DNA from: Paenibacillus senegalensis JC66
GTDB taxonomy: Bacteria; Bacillota; Bacilli; Paenibacillales; NBRC-103111
Assembly: GCF_000285515.1 (NCBI RefSeq)
Contig: NZ_HE610959.1
Location: forward strand, 554,385-618,384
Reading direction: 5' to 3'
DNA length: 64,000 nt
Shown here: one piece after another, positions 17,987-26,929 of the stretch
Numbering within the stretch: position 1 is the stretch's first letter
How the letters are laid out: each line of letters starts with the position of its first letter
Made by a program: the position numbers and the translations under genes
The notes under the pieces: generated by a model
Database searches by the model: none
Seen by the model: the letters and a program-made list of their open reading frames with translations, nothing else
What the model was told of the DNA's origin: nothing

Positions 17987-18616
17987 CTATTGCTTTCTTG
18001 GAACGACCGAAATCCGGTTAGCCGGCACATCCAAGCCTCTTCCCACAGCTTCTAAGATCAGCTTTTTTACCGTTGCATTTTCTGCTCCATTCGCAACAAC
18101 TACCACCCCCCGGATTTTTGGTTTAATGTATTTAAGCACGAGCGGAGATTCGCCGCCTGACTTCTGCTGCATAACCACTTCCCCGCTGCGTGTTATATCT
18201 GTCACATTACGATTGGAGCCGTTTTGGTCGCGCTCATTGGTGATCTGCTGTGATTCTCTGTTATTTTTTTCTACGGTTATTTCTTCGGTTGACTCAATCG
18301 TTACCAGCACTTCCACTTCACCTACACCGACAATTTTTTGCAGCAAATCTCGGAGCTGGGACTCATATGCTTCCTCGTATTCCCGGAACAACGATTTTTC
18401 CCCTTGTCCGAGATCGGCCAGAGCCTGTTGGCTGCTTTGTTCTGGAGGAGTAGTGCCTGCGGGGTCAACATCTTCTATGGACACAAAAGAGTTAATGATC
18501 ATTAAAGCCAGCCCGATAAGCCCTATAATCAGCAGCCAGCGGAAGCTCTGCACCCTTTTGGGTCCTCCCGGCCCCCCGCTCACCCATTTCTCGATGGTTT
18601 CCCACAGCTTTCCCAT
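17987..18616 (-). CDS. spoIIIAG: SpoIIIAG, sporulation channel ring protein
   Basis: 209 residues: an N-terminal membrane helix (about 26-45), then a secretion-ring-building domain with QLRDLLQKIVGVGEVEVLVTI and a C-terminal IRGVVVVANGAENATVKKLI strand-helix. In B. subtilis SpoIIIAG forms a 30-fold ring in the mother-cell membrane. The central insertion rich in N, Q and S (about 115-145) is typical. GGAGAGG supports ATG 18616 over an upstream GTG. Confidence 0.94.
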   Translation of the reverse strand: MGKLWETIEKWVSGGPGGPKRVQSFRWLLIIGLIGLALMIINSFVSIEDVDPAGTTPPEQSSQQALADLGQGEKSLFREYEEAYESQLRDLLQKIVGVGEVEVLVTIESTEEITVEKNNRESQQITNERDQNGSNRNVTDITRSGEVVMQQKSGGESPLVLKYIKPKIRGVVVVANGAENATVKKLILEAVGRGLDVPANRISVVPRKQ

Positions 18617-18667
18617 AAGCACCTCTCCAGAATATTGGCTTCCTCTCTTAACAAACCAATTTAACGA

Positions 18668-19417
18668 TTAGCGATTATCATGATCGAATGTTACCGTAAT
18701 TCTCTCCGCTTCCACCTGCCAGGCAGAGCTGATGTAATGACTGGCCACCTCTCGCCGTGATTGCAATGAGGCGGAAGCAGCTATCTCGGCGTCAGACTCT
18801 AAGGAAGCGGAACTTCCTGCTGTGTCGATAGAGGCTTGCGCACGAGCTTCACTCCCGATTCTGATCGGCTCTACCGGCTGGATTGGCCGGATTGGCTCCA
18901 TGTGGGCGATCGGTCTCTGCTGCTCTGTGCTTGCAGAGCTTGCGTTCCCATCAAATTCTTCAGCTACGACTGCAAGTACGGCCTGCACACTTGATATGTA
19001 AGGGTTGCCCTGCTCATCTTTTGTCGTACTCACCTCCAATTGGCGTACCGTCTCTCCGGTTGCTTGTGCCAGCTCCCTGCTTAACTGCTCGGCAAGCTGC
19101 TTCTCCACCAGCTGTTTCGCTTGCAGCTCGTTGTCACGAGCCAGCCGTTCACCCTGTTCATAAATTTCGGCTAAGGCCGGAATCGCCGTCCCGGGCCCTC
19201 TCTGATGCTGCTCGTCAATACTGGCTATCATTTGCTCCACTTCTTTGGGAGAATTCAGCAGTTGGATAATCGGTGAGAGCAGTATCAGAACGAGAAACAG
19301 GCTGACCACAAGCTTGACATACCGCTGCATCGCACTGTTTGGCAAGAGCAAGTCGACGAATGCCGCCAGCATAACAATGATAATGAGCTGTTTCAGCCAA
19401 TCGCTGAGCCATTGCAT
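18668..19417 (-). CDS. spoIIIAF: SpoIIIAF, sporulation membrane protein
   Basis: About 249 residues with two N-terminal membrane helices (about 8-27 and 33-55) and a long soluble domain. The tail ends YISSAWQVEAERITVTF, similar to the ring-building fold of this family. It is longer than the roughly 206-residue B. subtilis protein because of an Ala/Ser/Pro-rich insertion (about 165-220, including repeated PIRPIQPVEPIR). GGAGGGG is 7 bp before ATG 19417. Confidence 0.9.
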   Translation of the reverse strand: MQWLSDWLKQLIIIVMLAAFVDLLLPNSAMQRYVKLVVSLFLVLILLSPIIQLLNSPKEVEQMIASIDEQHQRGPGTAIPALAEIYEQGERLARDNELQAKQLVEKQLAEQLSRELAQATGETVRQLEVSTTKDEQGNPYISSVQAVLAVVAEEFDGNASSASTEQQRPIAHMEPIRPIQPVEPIRIGSEARAQASIDTAGSSASLESDAEIAASASLQSRREVASHYISSAWQVEAERITVTFDHDNR

Positions 19418-19444
19418 CGCCATCCCCTCCAAGATAAGATCTCG

Positions 19445-20647
19445 CTACCGCATCATGACCGTAACATTGGCAGCGGTAATCATCACCGTTATCGCCAGGA
19501 AGAACATCAGACTGACTACAGCCATTGCCGCAAATATATAGATCATGCTTTTCCCGATCGTTTGCAAACAGCTGACTATCGGACTGTCACCTAGCGGCTG
19601 CAGGACTGCTGAGGACAAGAGATAAATAAAGGCCAGAGTCAAAATCTTCACAGCCGGAAAAGCGCAAAGCAGAACCAGAATGACGACTCCTACAAGACCG
19701 ATCGCGTTCTTCACCAGCAGCGAGGCGCCGATTACGGTATCGGAAGCATCCGCGAACAGTCTGCCCACCACCGGAATAAAATTACCGGTAATGTATTTGG
19801 CTGTACGGAGAGTTACGCCGTCGGTAACACCTCCGGTAATGCCTTGGACTGACACGACACCGAGAAATACGGTGACGAAAAAACCAAGAACCCCTACACT
19901 CACCTTGCGGATCAAATTAGCCAGTTGAGTCAATTTATACTTATCGGAAAGCGAGCTGACGATATGCAGAACAACGGAAAAGAACAATAGAGGAAACACA
20001 ACAACGTAAATCGCAGTACCCGTCGTGTGAATCATGAACACAATGAGCGGGTGCAAGATGGATACGGTAGCCAGATTCCCCATGGAGGCGAGCAGTGTCA
20101 TAAGCAGCGGAACAACCGCAACCATGAAATGGATCATATTCGTTATGGCCGTTTTAGCATAACCGATCGCAACGCTAAAGCTGTTAATCGCAATTACAAT
20201 CATAACCATGTAAGTAATTGCAAAAGCGATTTTGCTCACACTGCTTTTTTCAAATGCGCTCTGCATCGTTTCGAGTATCATGCTGAATACCGTTAGCATG
20301 ACGATCGTCAGCATCAGCTTTCCGTTGAGCAGCACTTCGTGCATAAAGTAGGAAAGCAAGCCCTTCATGACACCGGAAAAGCTGAAGCCCTGATTGCCAG
20401 GTACCAACTGCTCGATAAAGCCAGGTGTTTGTCCTTCCGGAAAAAATCCTCCGTATTCTTTCATAAGATTTTCCCAGAACTGCTCCACCTTATCTGTAGG
20501 CAGATGCTCCGCTTGCTCGCGAATGAGAATATCAGCCGGACTGGCCGGAGAAGCTGATACTGCTAGGACCACTGCAGGACCCAGCATGTACAGCAGTATA
20601 GCCAGTCCTACAATTATGGTCTTGGCCAGCGAGTTGCTACGGATCAT
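19445..20647 (-). CDS. spoIIIAE: SpoIIIAE, sporulation channel membrane protein
   Basis: 400-residue polytopic membrane protein with a signal-like N-terminus (ending AVSASPASPADI), an N-terminal extracytoplasmic segment (FWENLMKEYGGFFPEG) and about seven to eight membrane helices. The conserved GITGGVTDGVTLRTAKY and FIPVVGRLFADASDTVIGAS segments identify the family. AGGAG is upstream of ATG 20647. It is fifth in the operon. Confidence 0.95.
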   Translation of the reverse strand: MIRSNSLAKTIIVGLAILLYMLGPAVVLAVSASPASPADILIREQAEHLPTDKVEQFWENLMKEYGGFFPEGQTPGFIEQLVPGNQGFSFSGVMKGLLSYFMHEVLLNGKLMLTIVMLTVFSMILETMQSAFEKSSVSKIAFAITYMVMIVIAINSFSVAIGYAKTAITNMIHFMVAVVPLLMTLLASMGNLATVSILHPLIVFMIHTTGTAIYVVVFPLLFFSVVLHIVSSLSDKYKLTQLANLIRKVSVGVLGFFVTVFLGVVSVQGITGGVTDGVTLRTAKYITGNFIPVVGRLFADASDTVIGASLLVKNAIGLVGVVILVLLCAFPAVKILTLAFIYLLSSAVLQPLGDSPIVSCLQTIGKSMIYIFAAMAVVSLMFFLAITVMITAANVTVMMR

Positions 20648-20680
20648 CTTTCATCAGCTCCTGTTTGTTAAACAACCGCA

Positions 20681-21079
20681 TCAAGTGGGCAGCAAGTTGA
20701 CAACCGTCTCGATAATAACCGAGATTATTGGAATCGCCATGACCATAATTAGAATTTTTCCAGACAGCTCAATCTTGGCGGCAATCGATTCCTGTCCTGC
20801 ATCTCTGACTGCTTGTGCACCGAATTCTGCAATGTAGGCAATGCCTATAATCTTAAGAATCGTTTTAAGAAACACCGGGTCAATCCCGGATTTCGTTGCT
20901 AGATCAGACAGGACATCAATGACATCCGAAATTTTGCCAAGCAAAAACAGAAAGATGACGATTCCGGTAAACACGGCTAGCAAAAAGGCAAATAGCGGCA
21001 TTTGCTGTTTGAGAACCAGAATCAGAATGGTAGCAAGCAGCCCCAAACCGACAATTTGAATAATCTCCACCGCACTCAC
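20681..21079 (-). CDS. spoIIIAD: SpoIIIAD, sporulation membrane protein
   Basis: 132 residues with about four membrane helices; the segment KTILKIIGIAYIAEFGAQAVRDAGQ is the family hallmark. The start is GTG 21079, directly abutting the spoIIIAC stop; a second GTG at 21070 after AGGTGA is equally plausible. Confidence 0.94.
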   Translation of the reverse strand: MSAVEIIQIVGLGLLATILILVLKQQMPLFAFLLAVFTGIVIFLFLLGKISDVIDVLSDLATKSGIDPVFLKTILKIIGIAYIAEFGAQAVRDAGQESIAAKIELSGKILIMVMAIPIISVIIETVVNLLPT

Positions 21080-21283
21080 CTACTGAAACAGGAATATCGT
21101 CTTGATCTCCTTAAACAGCTCATTGAGCATACTGACAACCATAAACAGGACTACGACAAAACCTATTACAGTTACCCAATGCGCCATGTCCTCTTTACCC
21201 ATTTGTTTCAAAACGGTATGAATCATGGCAATAATAATGCCAATCCCCGCTATTTGAAATATCGCGTTAACATCCACGTTCAT
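21080..21283 (-). CDS. spoIIIAC: SpoIIIAC, sporulation membrane protein
   Basis: 67 residues with two membrane helices (about 5-25 and 33-57) and the conserved IAMIHTVLKQMGKEDMAHWVT loop (split across the turn). The ATG at 21283 follows AGAGGTG; an upstream GTG in frame lies within that ribosome binding site. The length matches the 68-residue B. subtilis protein. Confidence 0.93.
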   Translation of the reverse strand: MNVDVNAIFQIAGIGIIIAMIHTVLKQMGKEDMAHWVTVIGFVVVLFMVVSMLNELFKEIKTIFLFQ

Positions 21284-21365
21284 AAGCGGCACCTCTTTTT
21301 TTGCTCCAACAACCTGTCCGATGGATGAATAATTACTTTAACTAGGACTCGTGCTGCTGCGATGG

Positions 21366-21884
21366 CTAAACCATGATGATGACAATCAGTGCGCCTGCCA
21401 ATAACCCCAGGCTTTTCCACATCCCGGCATACTTTTGCTGAGCGGTACTGGCTTTCTGTTCCTCGGCCTGCAGATGGGTTACAGCCAGCCTGATATGCTT
21501 CTGCTGGTCATCGCGGTCCGAAATTCCTAGAGAACATCCGAGCCGCTCCAGTACTTCACGCTCGCCCGTTTTCATGGAAGTATCCGCCCACACTGTTTCT
21601 ACAGCCCGCGCCCAGCATTCTTCTGCTGTCCTGCCCTGATCCGATTCGAGCCGGCCGGCGGCCTCTTGAAATAAGGCGGCAATAGCGGGGGAGAATGGCC
21701 TTCCCGCTGACTGCAAAGCGTCAGACAAGGGGGTAAATCCATACACAATTTCCGTCTCCAGCCGCTGCAAAGCCTGGATCAGTTCACGGATTTGTTTAGG
21801 TCTCCGAGAAAGCTGAAGCGACTGGCGGAAGCCGAACATTGTTGAGGCAAAAAGGATCAGCACCGCCCCCAGTACGTTAAGCAT
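21366..21884 (-). CDS. spoIIIAB: SpoIIIAB, sporulation protein
   Basis: 172 residues resembling type II secretion GspF-like half domains: membrane helices at both ends, with RPKQIRELIQALQRLETEIVYG near residue 28 and GISDRDDQQKHI in the middle. A strong GGGGGAGGG precedes ATG 21884, and the gap to spoIIIAA is 19 bp. Confidence 0.93.
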   Translation of the reverse strand: MLNVLGAVLILFASTMFGFRQSLQLSRRPKQIRELIQALQRLETEIVYGFTPLSDALQSAGRPFSPAIAALFQEAAGRLESDQGRTAEECWARAVETVWADTSMKTGEREVLERLGCSLGISDRDDQQKHIRLAVTHLQAEEQKASTAQQKYAGMWKSLGLLAGALIVIIMV

Positions 21885-21903
21885 TCATTCCCTCCCCCTT
21901 CCG

Positions 21904-22884
21904 CTATCTGCCGCTTGTCCCTGCAGCCGCAGCTAGCGTCAGAGCTGATCCCGATTCATCAAACGCTGCAGCAACCCGCACTTTATCCTGCAATTTTCGC
22001 AGCACAATGTATCTTGAAAACGCCCTTGATTCGTAAAGAGTGCGCAAGCCGGGGCGCTTCTCAATATCACCGAGACTGGCCGCATGGGCGGTAGCCAGCA
22101 CTTGAATTCCTGCATGAATCGCTTCATGAACCGCAGCAGCGTCCTCGTCTCTACCCAGTTCATCAACAATCAGCACTTCTGGTGACATGGAACGAATCAT
22201 CATCATCATGCCTTCCGCTTTAGGACAATGGTCAAGCACATCCGTGCGCGGACCGACATCGAAGGTGGGCACTCCTTTGACGCAAGCGGCAATTTCCGAC
22301 CGCTCATCAATGATTCCGACTTTTCTGCCGGGGACACGGATTTGCCCACAAGTATAGCCGCCGCTGATAGATCGCGCCAAATCGCGGAGCATCGTTGTTT
22401 TGCCGTGCTGCGGCGGCGATACCAGAAGAATGGATCCGCCCCTGGCATCGGAAAGCAGCGGCAGCAGCTGCGACGCGCAGCCCGTTCTTTCCCTGGCTAT
22501 GCGAATATTAAAGCTGCTGATCTCCCGAAGCAGCTTTACCTGCCCCTGCTCCAAAACAGTCCGGCCGGCTAGTCCGACCCTATGCCCGCCGCTAATCGTG
22601 ATGAAGCCTCTCTTCAGCTCCTCTTCATAGGAGTAGACGGAATGATTGGTCAACAAATCGAGGAGCTTGGCGCAATCTTCCGAGGTTGGATGATAAGCCT
22701 TGCCAGGCTCGTCTGTCACCGTGCCATCGGCTGTCAGAAAGCGGGACCTCCCTCTGCTGATTATCTCCAAAGGACGATTCTGGCGGATTCTAAGCTCCTC
22801 CAATTCGCTAAGCTCGGCGGCAGATAGCTGTCTGATCACAAGTTTTAAATGGTGAGAGAGTACGGAAAGCACTGACTCTATCAT
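21904..22884 (-). CDS. spoIIIAA: SpoIIIAA, mother-cell ATPase of the SpoIIIA channel
   Basis: Secretion-type ATPase needed for sigma-G activity. Walker A is SPPQHGKTTMLRDLAR (about residue 150), Walker B is EVLIVDELGRDEDA, and GGHRVGLAGR lies in the N-domain. GGAGG is 8 bp before ATG 22884 (326 residues). First gene of the operon, with a sigma-E promoter about 40 bp upstream. Confidence 0.95.
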   Translation of the reverse strand: MIESVLSVLSHHLKLVIRQLSAAELSELEELRIRQNRPLEIISRGRSRFLTADGTVTDEPGKAYHPTSEDCAKLLDLLTNHSVYSYEEELKRGFITISGGHRVGLAGRTVLEQGQVKLLREISSFNIRIARERTGCASQLLPLLSDARGGSILLVSPPQHGKTTMLRDLARSISGGYTCGQIRVPGRKVGIIDERSEIAACVKGVPTFDVGPRTDVLDHCPKAEGMMMMIRSMSPEVLIVDELGRDEDAAAVHEAIHAGIQVLATAHAASLGDIEKRPGLRTLYESRAFSRYIVLRKLQDKVRVAAAFDESGSALTLAAAAGTSGR

Positions 22885-22921
22885 TTTTTCCGCCTCCAAA
22901 GTTGTCCAGTGTCTACAAACA

Positions 22922-22949
22922 TACTTATGCTTGGCTATAAAAAATATGC
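22922..22949 (-). promoter_or_regulatory. Sigma-E promoter of the spoIIIA operon
   Basis: On the minus strand GCATATT (22949-22943) is a full match to the sigma-E -35 consensus KMATATT. After 13 bp comes CATAAGTA (22929-22922), a partial match to the -10. It sits just upstream of spoIIIAA, which is transcribed by sigma-E in B. subtilis. Confidence 0.65.
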
Positions 22950-22953
22950 TAGT

Positions 22954-23220
22954 TCACTTCTTCAGAATGCCAATAAAAATACAAGAAACTCCAACGATAA
23001 TCCAAGCGAATTTGCCCAGAGAGATTTTATCTGCGATGCCTACCAGACCGATGGTTGTCGTAGTTAATAGAACTAGCGGCCCCACCACGGCCAAGCCGGT
23101 ATTGACCATTAAGGCCTTATCTACCTGATTCAATCTTAAAATCCAGATCGCCGCCAAAATTTCCAGTGTTCCGGAAATAACCCTCAGTGCGGCCATACTA
23201 AGAATGATTTTGCTGAACAT
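22954..23220 (-). CDS. yqhV: YqhV family (DUF2619) membrane protein
   Basis: 88 residues with three membrane helices and the pattern SMAALRVISGTLEILAA, NQVDKALMVNTGLAVVGPLV, which fits YqhV. The B. subtilis gene also lies directly before spoIIIAA and is sporulation-associated, but its role is unknown. GGGGGGGATGGT precedes ATG 23220; the upstream open frame lacks a ribosome binding site. Confidence 0.85.
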   Translation of the reverse strand: MFSKIILSMAALRVISGTLEILAAIWILRLNQVDKALMVNTGLAVVGPLVLLTTTTIGLVGIADKISLGKFAWIIVGVSCIFIGILKK

Positions 23221-23421
23221 ACCATCCCCCCCCAAAAAGCTAGTCTTGTACTGCATTTACTTTACTGTATGCGGGCTAGTCTCTTTTTAGCATGGAGGGA
23301 ACCGCCGCCCATTTACATGCATACCATAAACAGATCAGTATTTGCCCAGCTTACAGCATGCCTACCTACGATCAGCATGTGGGATTTTTTAAAAAAATTT
23401 TTAGCGAGGAGATTGTTCATT

Positions 23422-24219
23422 ATGGAAGCCGTTACCTACCAAGGATGGCCGGCCGAGCTTGCCGATCCCAGCGGCCGGCGGGCAGCCAAGCCGAGACTTA
23501 AAGGCAAAACGATGATTATTGACAAAGGAATAGGCCTCTATCGATTTGAAGATTTGCTGGTTACCGCGGCTGAACATATAGATATGATCAAACTCGGTTT
23601 CGGAACATCAGCGCTATACCCTCCGCCCGTTTTAAGGAAAAAAATAGAGCTGGCCCGAGCCTTCGATGTGGATATTTATCCGGGAGGCACCTTTTTGGAG
23701 GTAGCACTTGCCAAGGGTTCCTTGGATTCTTTCTTTTCTATGGTGCGCAACCTCGGGTTCAATGCTGTGGAAATTTCCGATGGAACGATTGACATCGACC
23801 GCAAAACAAGGAACGAATTGCTTGAAAGAGCCTCGCAGCATGAGCTTAAAGCTTACACCGAATACGGCAAGAAAAGCCGCGGATTTGAAATTTCGTTGGA
23901 TGATCTGGTAGAAACGGTAGAAGAGGATTTAAGTCTGGGGGCAGAGCTTGTCACGATTGAAGGAAGGGAATCCGGCGAAGGTGTGGGCATCTTTAATGAA
24001 ACCGGGGAGTGCCGCGATGACTATATCGAACAGGTGGTTCAACGGCTGCCTTTTGTCGATATGCTGCTCTGGGAAGCCCCCCAAACCAGCCAGCAAGTGC
24101 ATTTGCTGAAAAAATTAGGTTCAGACATTAATCTTGGCAATATTGCGCCAGATGAGGTGCTCTCTTTGGAAGCACTCCGCCGCGGGCTGCGCTCCGACAC
24201 ACTGGAGCCAGGAGTATAA
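23422..24219 (+). CDS. Phosphosulfolactate synthase (ComA/YitD family)
   Basis: 265-residue TIM-barrel enzyme that adds sulfite to phosphoenolpyruvate to give (2R)-phospho-3-sulfolactate. Seen: TMIIDKGIGLYRFEDLL, DMIKLGFGTSALYP, VDIYPGGTFLEVA, FNAVEISDGTIDI and GAELVTIEGRESGEGVGIF, which cover the conserved barrel strands. In B. subtilis the homologue YitD is sporulation-associated and spores accumulate sulfolactate; the position beside yqhV-spoIIIA fits such a role, but this is inference. AGGAG lies 10 bp before ATG 23422; the longer open frame from 23269 is not supported. No phosphatase partner (ComB) is in the window. Confidence 0.88.
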   Translation: MEAVTYQGWPAELADPSGRRAAKPRLKGKTMIIDKGIGLYRFEDLLVTAAEHIDMIKLGFGTSALYPPPVLRKKIELARAFDVDIYPGGTFLEVALAKGSLDSFFSMVRNLGFNAVEISDGTIDIDRKTRNELLERASQHELKAYTEYGKKSRGFEISLDDLVETVEEDLSLGAELVTIEGRESGEGVGIFNETGECRDDYIEQVVQRLPFVDMLLWEAPQTSQQVHLLKKLGSDINLGNIAPDEVLSLEALRRGLRSDTLEPGV

Positions 24220-24288
24220 GCCGTTCTACTCAAGCCTCTTTTGCCATAGACTCTAACAACAACACCTATGGACAAGGGGTTAACAAAT

Positions 24289-24753
24289 ATGAATGGTAAT
24301 GTTATTCTCGTCATCTTAATCATCGTCGGGCTGATCGGCCGCTCGCATATTATTACAACGGCATCCTGTATATTGCTTGTTGTCAAGCTGGTCCATCTCG
24401 AGCGTTATTTGCCCGGCATTGAACGTCGTGGCTTGGAGCTTGGCCTGCTATTTTTGACTATGGCGGTGCTCGTCCCGTTTGCCAGCGAGAAAATCAGCTG
24501 GAAGGAGGTGACGGGAGTGTTTACTTCCTGGCCCGGGCTGCTTGCTTTGGCGGGCGGAGCTTTAGCTACCTATATGAACGGAAAAGGGCTGGATTTATTA
24601 AAAATAGACCCACAAATGATTGTGGGTCTGGTCATCGGTTCGATCATCGGAATTGTATTTTTTCGCGGTATTCCCGTCGGCCCTCTGATGGCTGCCGGGA
24701 TTACTGCTGTTTTGTTAAAGGTGTTTACTTATATCGCAAACCGGCTGGGCTAG
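24289..24753 (+). CDS. DUF441 family membrane protein
   Basis: 154 residues with four to five membrane helices. The motifs [38 protein letters not shown] (split over a turn), [18 protein letters not shown] and [12 protein letters not shown] are characteristic of DUF441 (YeaL/YtwI). The function is unknown. AAGGGG is 9 bp upstream of ATG 24289. It follows the phosphosulfolactate synthase on the same strand and converges with the aspartate kinase gene. Confidence 0.85.
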   Translation: MNGNVILVILIIVGLIGRSHIITTASCILLVVKLVHLERYLPGIERRGLELGLLFLTMAVLVPFASEKISWKEVTGVFTSWPGLLALAGGALATYMNGKGLDLLKIDPQMIVGLVIGSIIGIVFFRGIPVGPLMAAGITAVLLKVFTYIANRLG

Positions 24754-24806
24754 CTCTCCGTACCCTAGCTCGCCATATCCTAACCGCGGCCTTAACGCCT
24801 TCTCGG

Positions 24807-26063
24807 CTAGCGGCGTTCTGCCGGACCTCCGACAAACGCTTGGACATCCGTATCCAGGCCGTAAGCAGTATGAAGGGCTTGAATCACTTCGTTCAAACGG
24901 GAGCTGTCAATGACACAAGACATTTTAATCTCGGAAGTGCTGACCATGTTAATGCTGACTCCGAGTGCTGAGATCGTTTCAAACATCTTGGCGGCTACAC
25001 CGGGATTGCTGACCATTCCCGCACCCACAATCGACACCTTAACCAGATTTCCTTCGGAAACCGCTTCACGGAAGCCGATATCCGGCTGAATCCGGGAGAT
25101 GACTTCCATCGCCCGCTCACTGTCGAAGGAAGAGACCGTAAAAGAAGTATCTGCGGCTCCGTCCATCACCCCGCTCTGAACAATAATATCCACGTCAATG
25201 CCTTCTTCTGCCAAGGCGGAGAATACTTTGGCCAGCTGGCCTACTTTCTCGGGCACTCCCAATATGCTGATGCGCGAGACGTTCTTGTCATAAGCGATTC
25301 CCCGCACGACGATTCCTTGTTCCATCTGTGCTTCCTCCTTCACAAAGGTTCCTTCATTATTCGTAAAGCTGGATCTGACCACTAATGGCACCTGGTAATG
25401 CTTGGCGTATTCCACTGCTCTTGGATGCAGAACGGCCGCCCCCAGATGAGCAAGCTCCAGCATTTCATCGTAAGAGATTTCGTTCAGTTTACGAGCAACC
25501 TTGACTACGCGCGGATCGGTAGAGTAAATTCCGTCCACATCCGTATAGATCTCGCACAAATCCGCTTTGATCGCGGCTGCCAGAGCAACCGCAGTCGTAT
25601 CCGAACCGCCTCTGCCTAGCGTAGTGATTTGTCCCTCTTCAGACATTCCCTGGAAGCCGGCCACGATAACGATGTTCCCCTGCTCGAGCGCGAACTGGAT
25701 CCTCTCCGGTTGAATATCCTTAATTCTGGCCTTGCCGTGGACAGGCTCAGTCAGCATTCCCGCCTGCCATCCTGTATAAGAAATGGCCGGTTCACCTAGT
25801 GATTGAATGGCCATAGATAACAAAGCAATCGAGATTTGCTCTCCGGTAGTTAACAGCATATCCATCTCGCGATCCGGCCGCTTGCCAGGCATGATTTGTT
25901 CAGCCAGATCGATCAATTCGTCCGTAGTATCGCCCATAGCGGAAACGACGACAACGCACTGGTGCCCCTGTTTTTTCTTCTCTACAATTCTTGAGGCTAC
26001 ACGCTTCATTCTCTCGGCATCCCCGACCGAACTTCCGCCAAACTTCATAACAATTAATGACAC
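24807..26063 (-). CDS. lysC: Aspartate kinase
   Basis: Phosphorylates aspartate at the entry to lysine, methionine, threonine and diaminopimelate synthesis. The kinase domain starts VMKFGGSSVGDAERM and contains TTGEQISIALL and TTLGRGGSDTTAVALA. Two C-terminal ACT domains are present (VSRISILGVPEKVGQLAKVF and LVKVSIVGAGMVSNPGVAA), as in lysine-inhibited enzymes. The length of 418 fits. It starts with GTG 26063. No lysine riboswitch is visible in the roughly 200-bp leader, so control may be by feedback only. Confidence 0.94.
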   Translation of the reverse strand: MSLIVMKFGGSSVGDAERMKRVASRIVEKKKQGHQCVVVVSAMGDTTDELIDLAEQIMPGKRPDREMDMLLTTGEQISIALLSMAIQSLGEPAISYTGWQAGMLTEPVHGKARIKDIQPERIQFALEQGNIVIVAGFQGMSEEGQITTLGRGGSDTTAVALAAAIKADLCEIYTDVDGIYSTDPRVVKVARKLNEISYDEMLELAHLGAAVLHPRAVEYAKHYQVPLVVRSSFTNNEGTFVKEEAQMEQGIVVRGIAYDKNVSRISILGVPEKVGQLAKVFSALAEEGIDVDIIVQSGVMDGAADTSFTVSSFDSERAMEVISRIQPDIGFREAVSEGNLVKVSIVGAGMVSNPGVAAKMFETISALGVSINMVSTSEIKMSCVIDSSRLNEVIQALHTAYGLDTDVQAFVGGPAERR

Positions 26064-26103
26064 CGTTTCTCACACTCCCCCAAAAAAGCTTTGACAGTTC
26101 AAC

Positions 26104-26131
26104 ATTATAGCATATTCCACTGCAGTTGTAA
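26104..26131 (-). promoter_or_regulatory. Putative sigma-A promoter of lysC
   Basis: On the minus strand TTACAA (26131-26126), a 16-bp spacer and TATAAT (26109-26104) preceded by TG one base away (extended -10). It lies about 40 bp before the lysC start. Confidence 0.55.
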
Positions 26132-26172
26132 CAAATTCCTGCTTCTGCGCTGAAAACCTGCATCCTTTAAAT

Positions 26173-26213
26173 AAAAAAGCCCTCACCCGTCAACATCCAT
26201 GCAGGTGAAGGCT
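26173..26213 (-). terminator. Terminator of efp
   Basis: On the minus strand AGCCTTCACC, a loop and GGTGAGGGCT (one mismatch) are followed by T6ATTT. It lies 54 bp after the efp stop. Confidence 0.8.
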
Positions 26214-26266
26214 AGATCAGCTTGTGGATCACAGGCCGCAAAAAGAGATAGTCCCGATAAGCGGCT

Positions 26267-26824
26267 CTATGCTCTGGAAATGTATTTGCCGTCACGAGTA
26301 TCTATGGTCAGGACATCCCCTTCATTAATAAAGAGAGGGACCTGAACTGTCAGCCCGGATTCGAGAGTCGCACTCTTCGTAGCGCCCGTGGCCGTATTTC
26401 CTTTAATTCCCGGCTCGGTTTCCGTTACTTTTAAATCTACACTATTAGGAAGGTTAATGCCCAAAATTTCCCCCTGGTAGCTAACGATATGAACAAGCAT
26501 ATTTTCCTTCAGGAATTTCAGTTCCCATTCCAATTGGGAAGAAGGCAGCGTAAATTGATCGTAGGTTTCGGTATCCATAAAGGTATGCTCCGAACCAGCC
26601 GAGTACAGATATTGAGTTTCCCGGTTCTCGACATGAGCTCGTCCGACGTTCTCACCTGCACGAAAGGTTTTCTCCACCAGGTTGCCATTGCGCAAATTTT
26701 TCAGCTTGGAGCGAACAAAGGCAGCTCCTTTTCCCGGCTTTACGTGCTGGAAATCGACAACGGAAAACAATTCGTTATCCACTACAATTGTTAAACCTGT
26801 TTTAAAATCGTTCACTGAAATCAT
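26267..26824 (-). CDS. efp: Elongation factor P
   Basis: Relieves ribosome stalling at polyproline. 185 residues: an N-terminal KOW-like domain with the loop [14 protein letters not shown], where the Lys of PGKG is the post-translationally modified site, and two OB domains ending [27 protein letters not shown] precedes ATG 26824. pepP lies upstream on the same strand, as in Bacillus. Confidence 0.97.
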   Translation of the reverse strand: MISVNDFKTGLTIVVDNELFSVVDFQHVKPGKGAAFVRSKLKNLRNGNLVEKTFRAGENVGRAHVENRETQYLYSAGSEHTFMDTETYDQFTLPSSQLEWELKFLKENMLVHIVSYQGEILGINLPNSVDLKVTETEPGIKGNTATGATKSATLESGLTVQVPLFINEGDVLTIDTRDGKYISRA

Positions 26825-26929
26825 AAATAATATCCTCCTTAATGTTCGTAACCGCTAGAAGTGTGAAAACCTAATGTCTGTTAGTTGGGGCAGGCCCGAC
26901 AACTAGCAGGAATTACTATGGCGCTGCCG

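Noticed and set aside
26064..26266. Lysine riboswitch upstream of aspartate kinase
   Set aside because: The leader is only about 60 bp from the likely promoter, and no L-box structure is visible.
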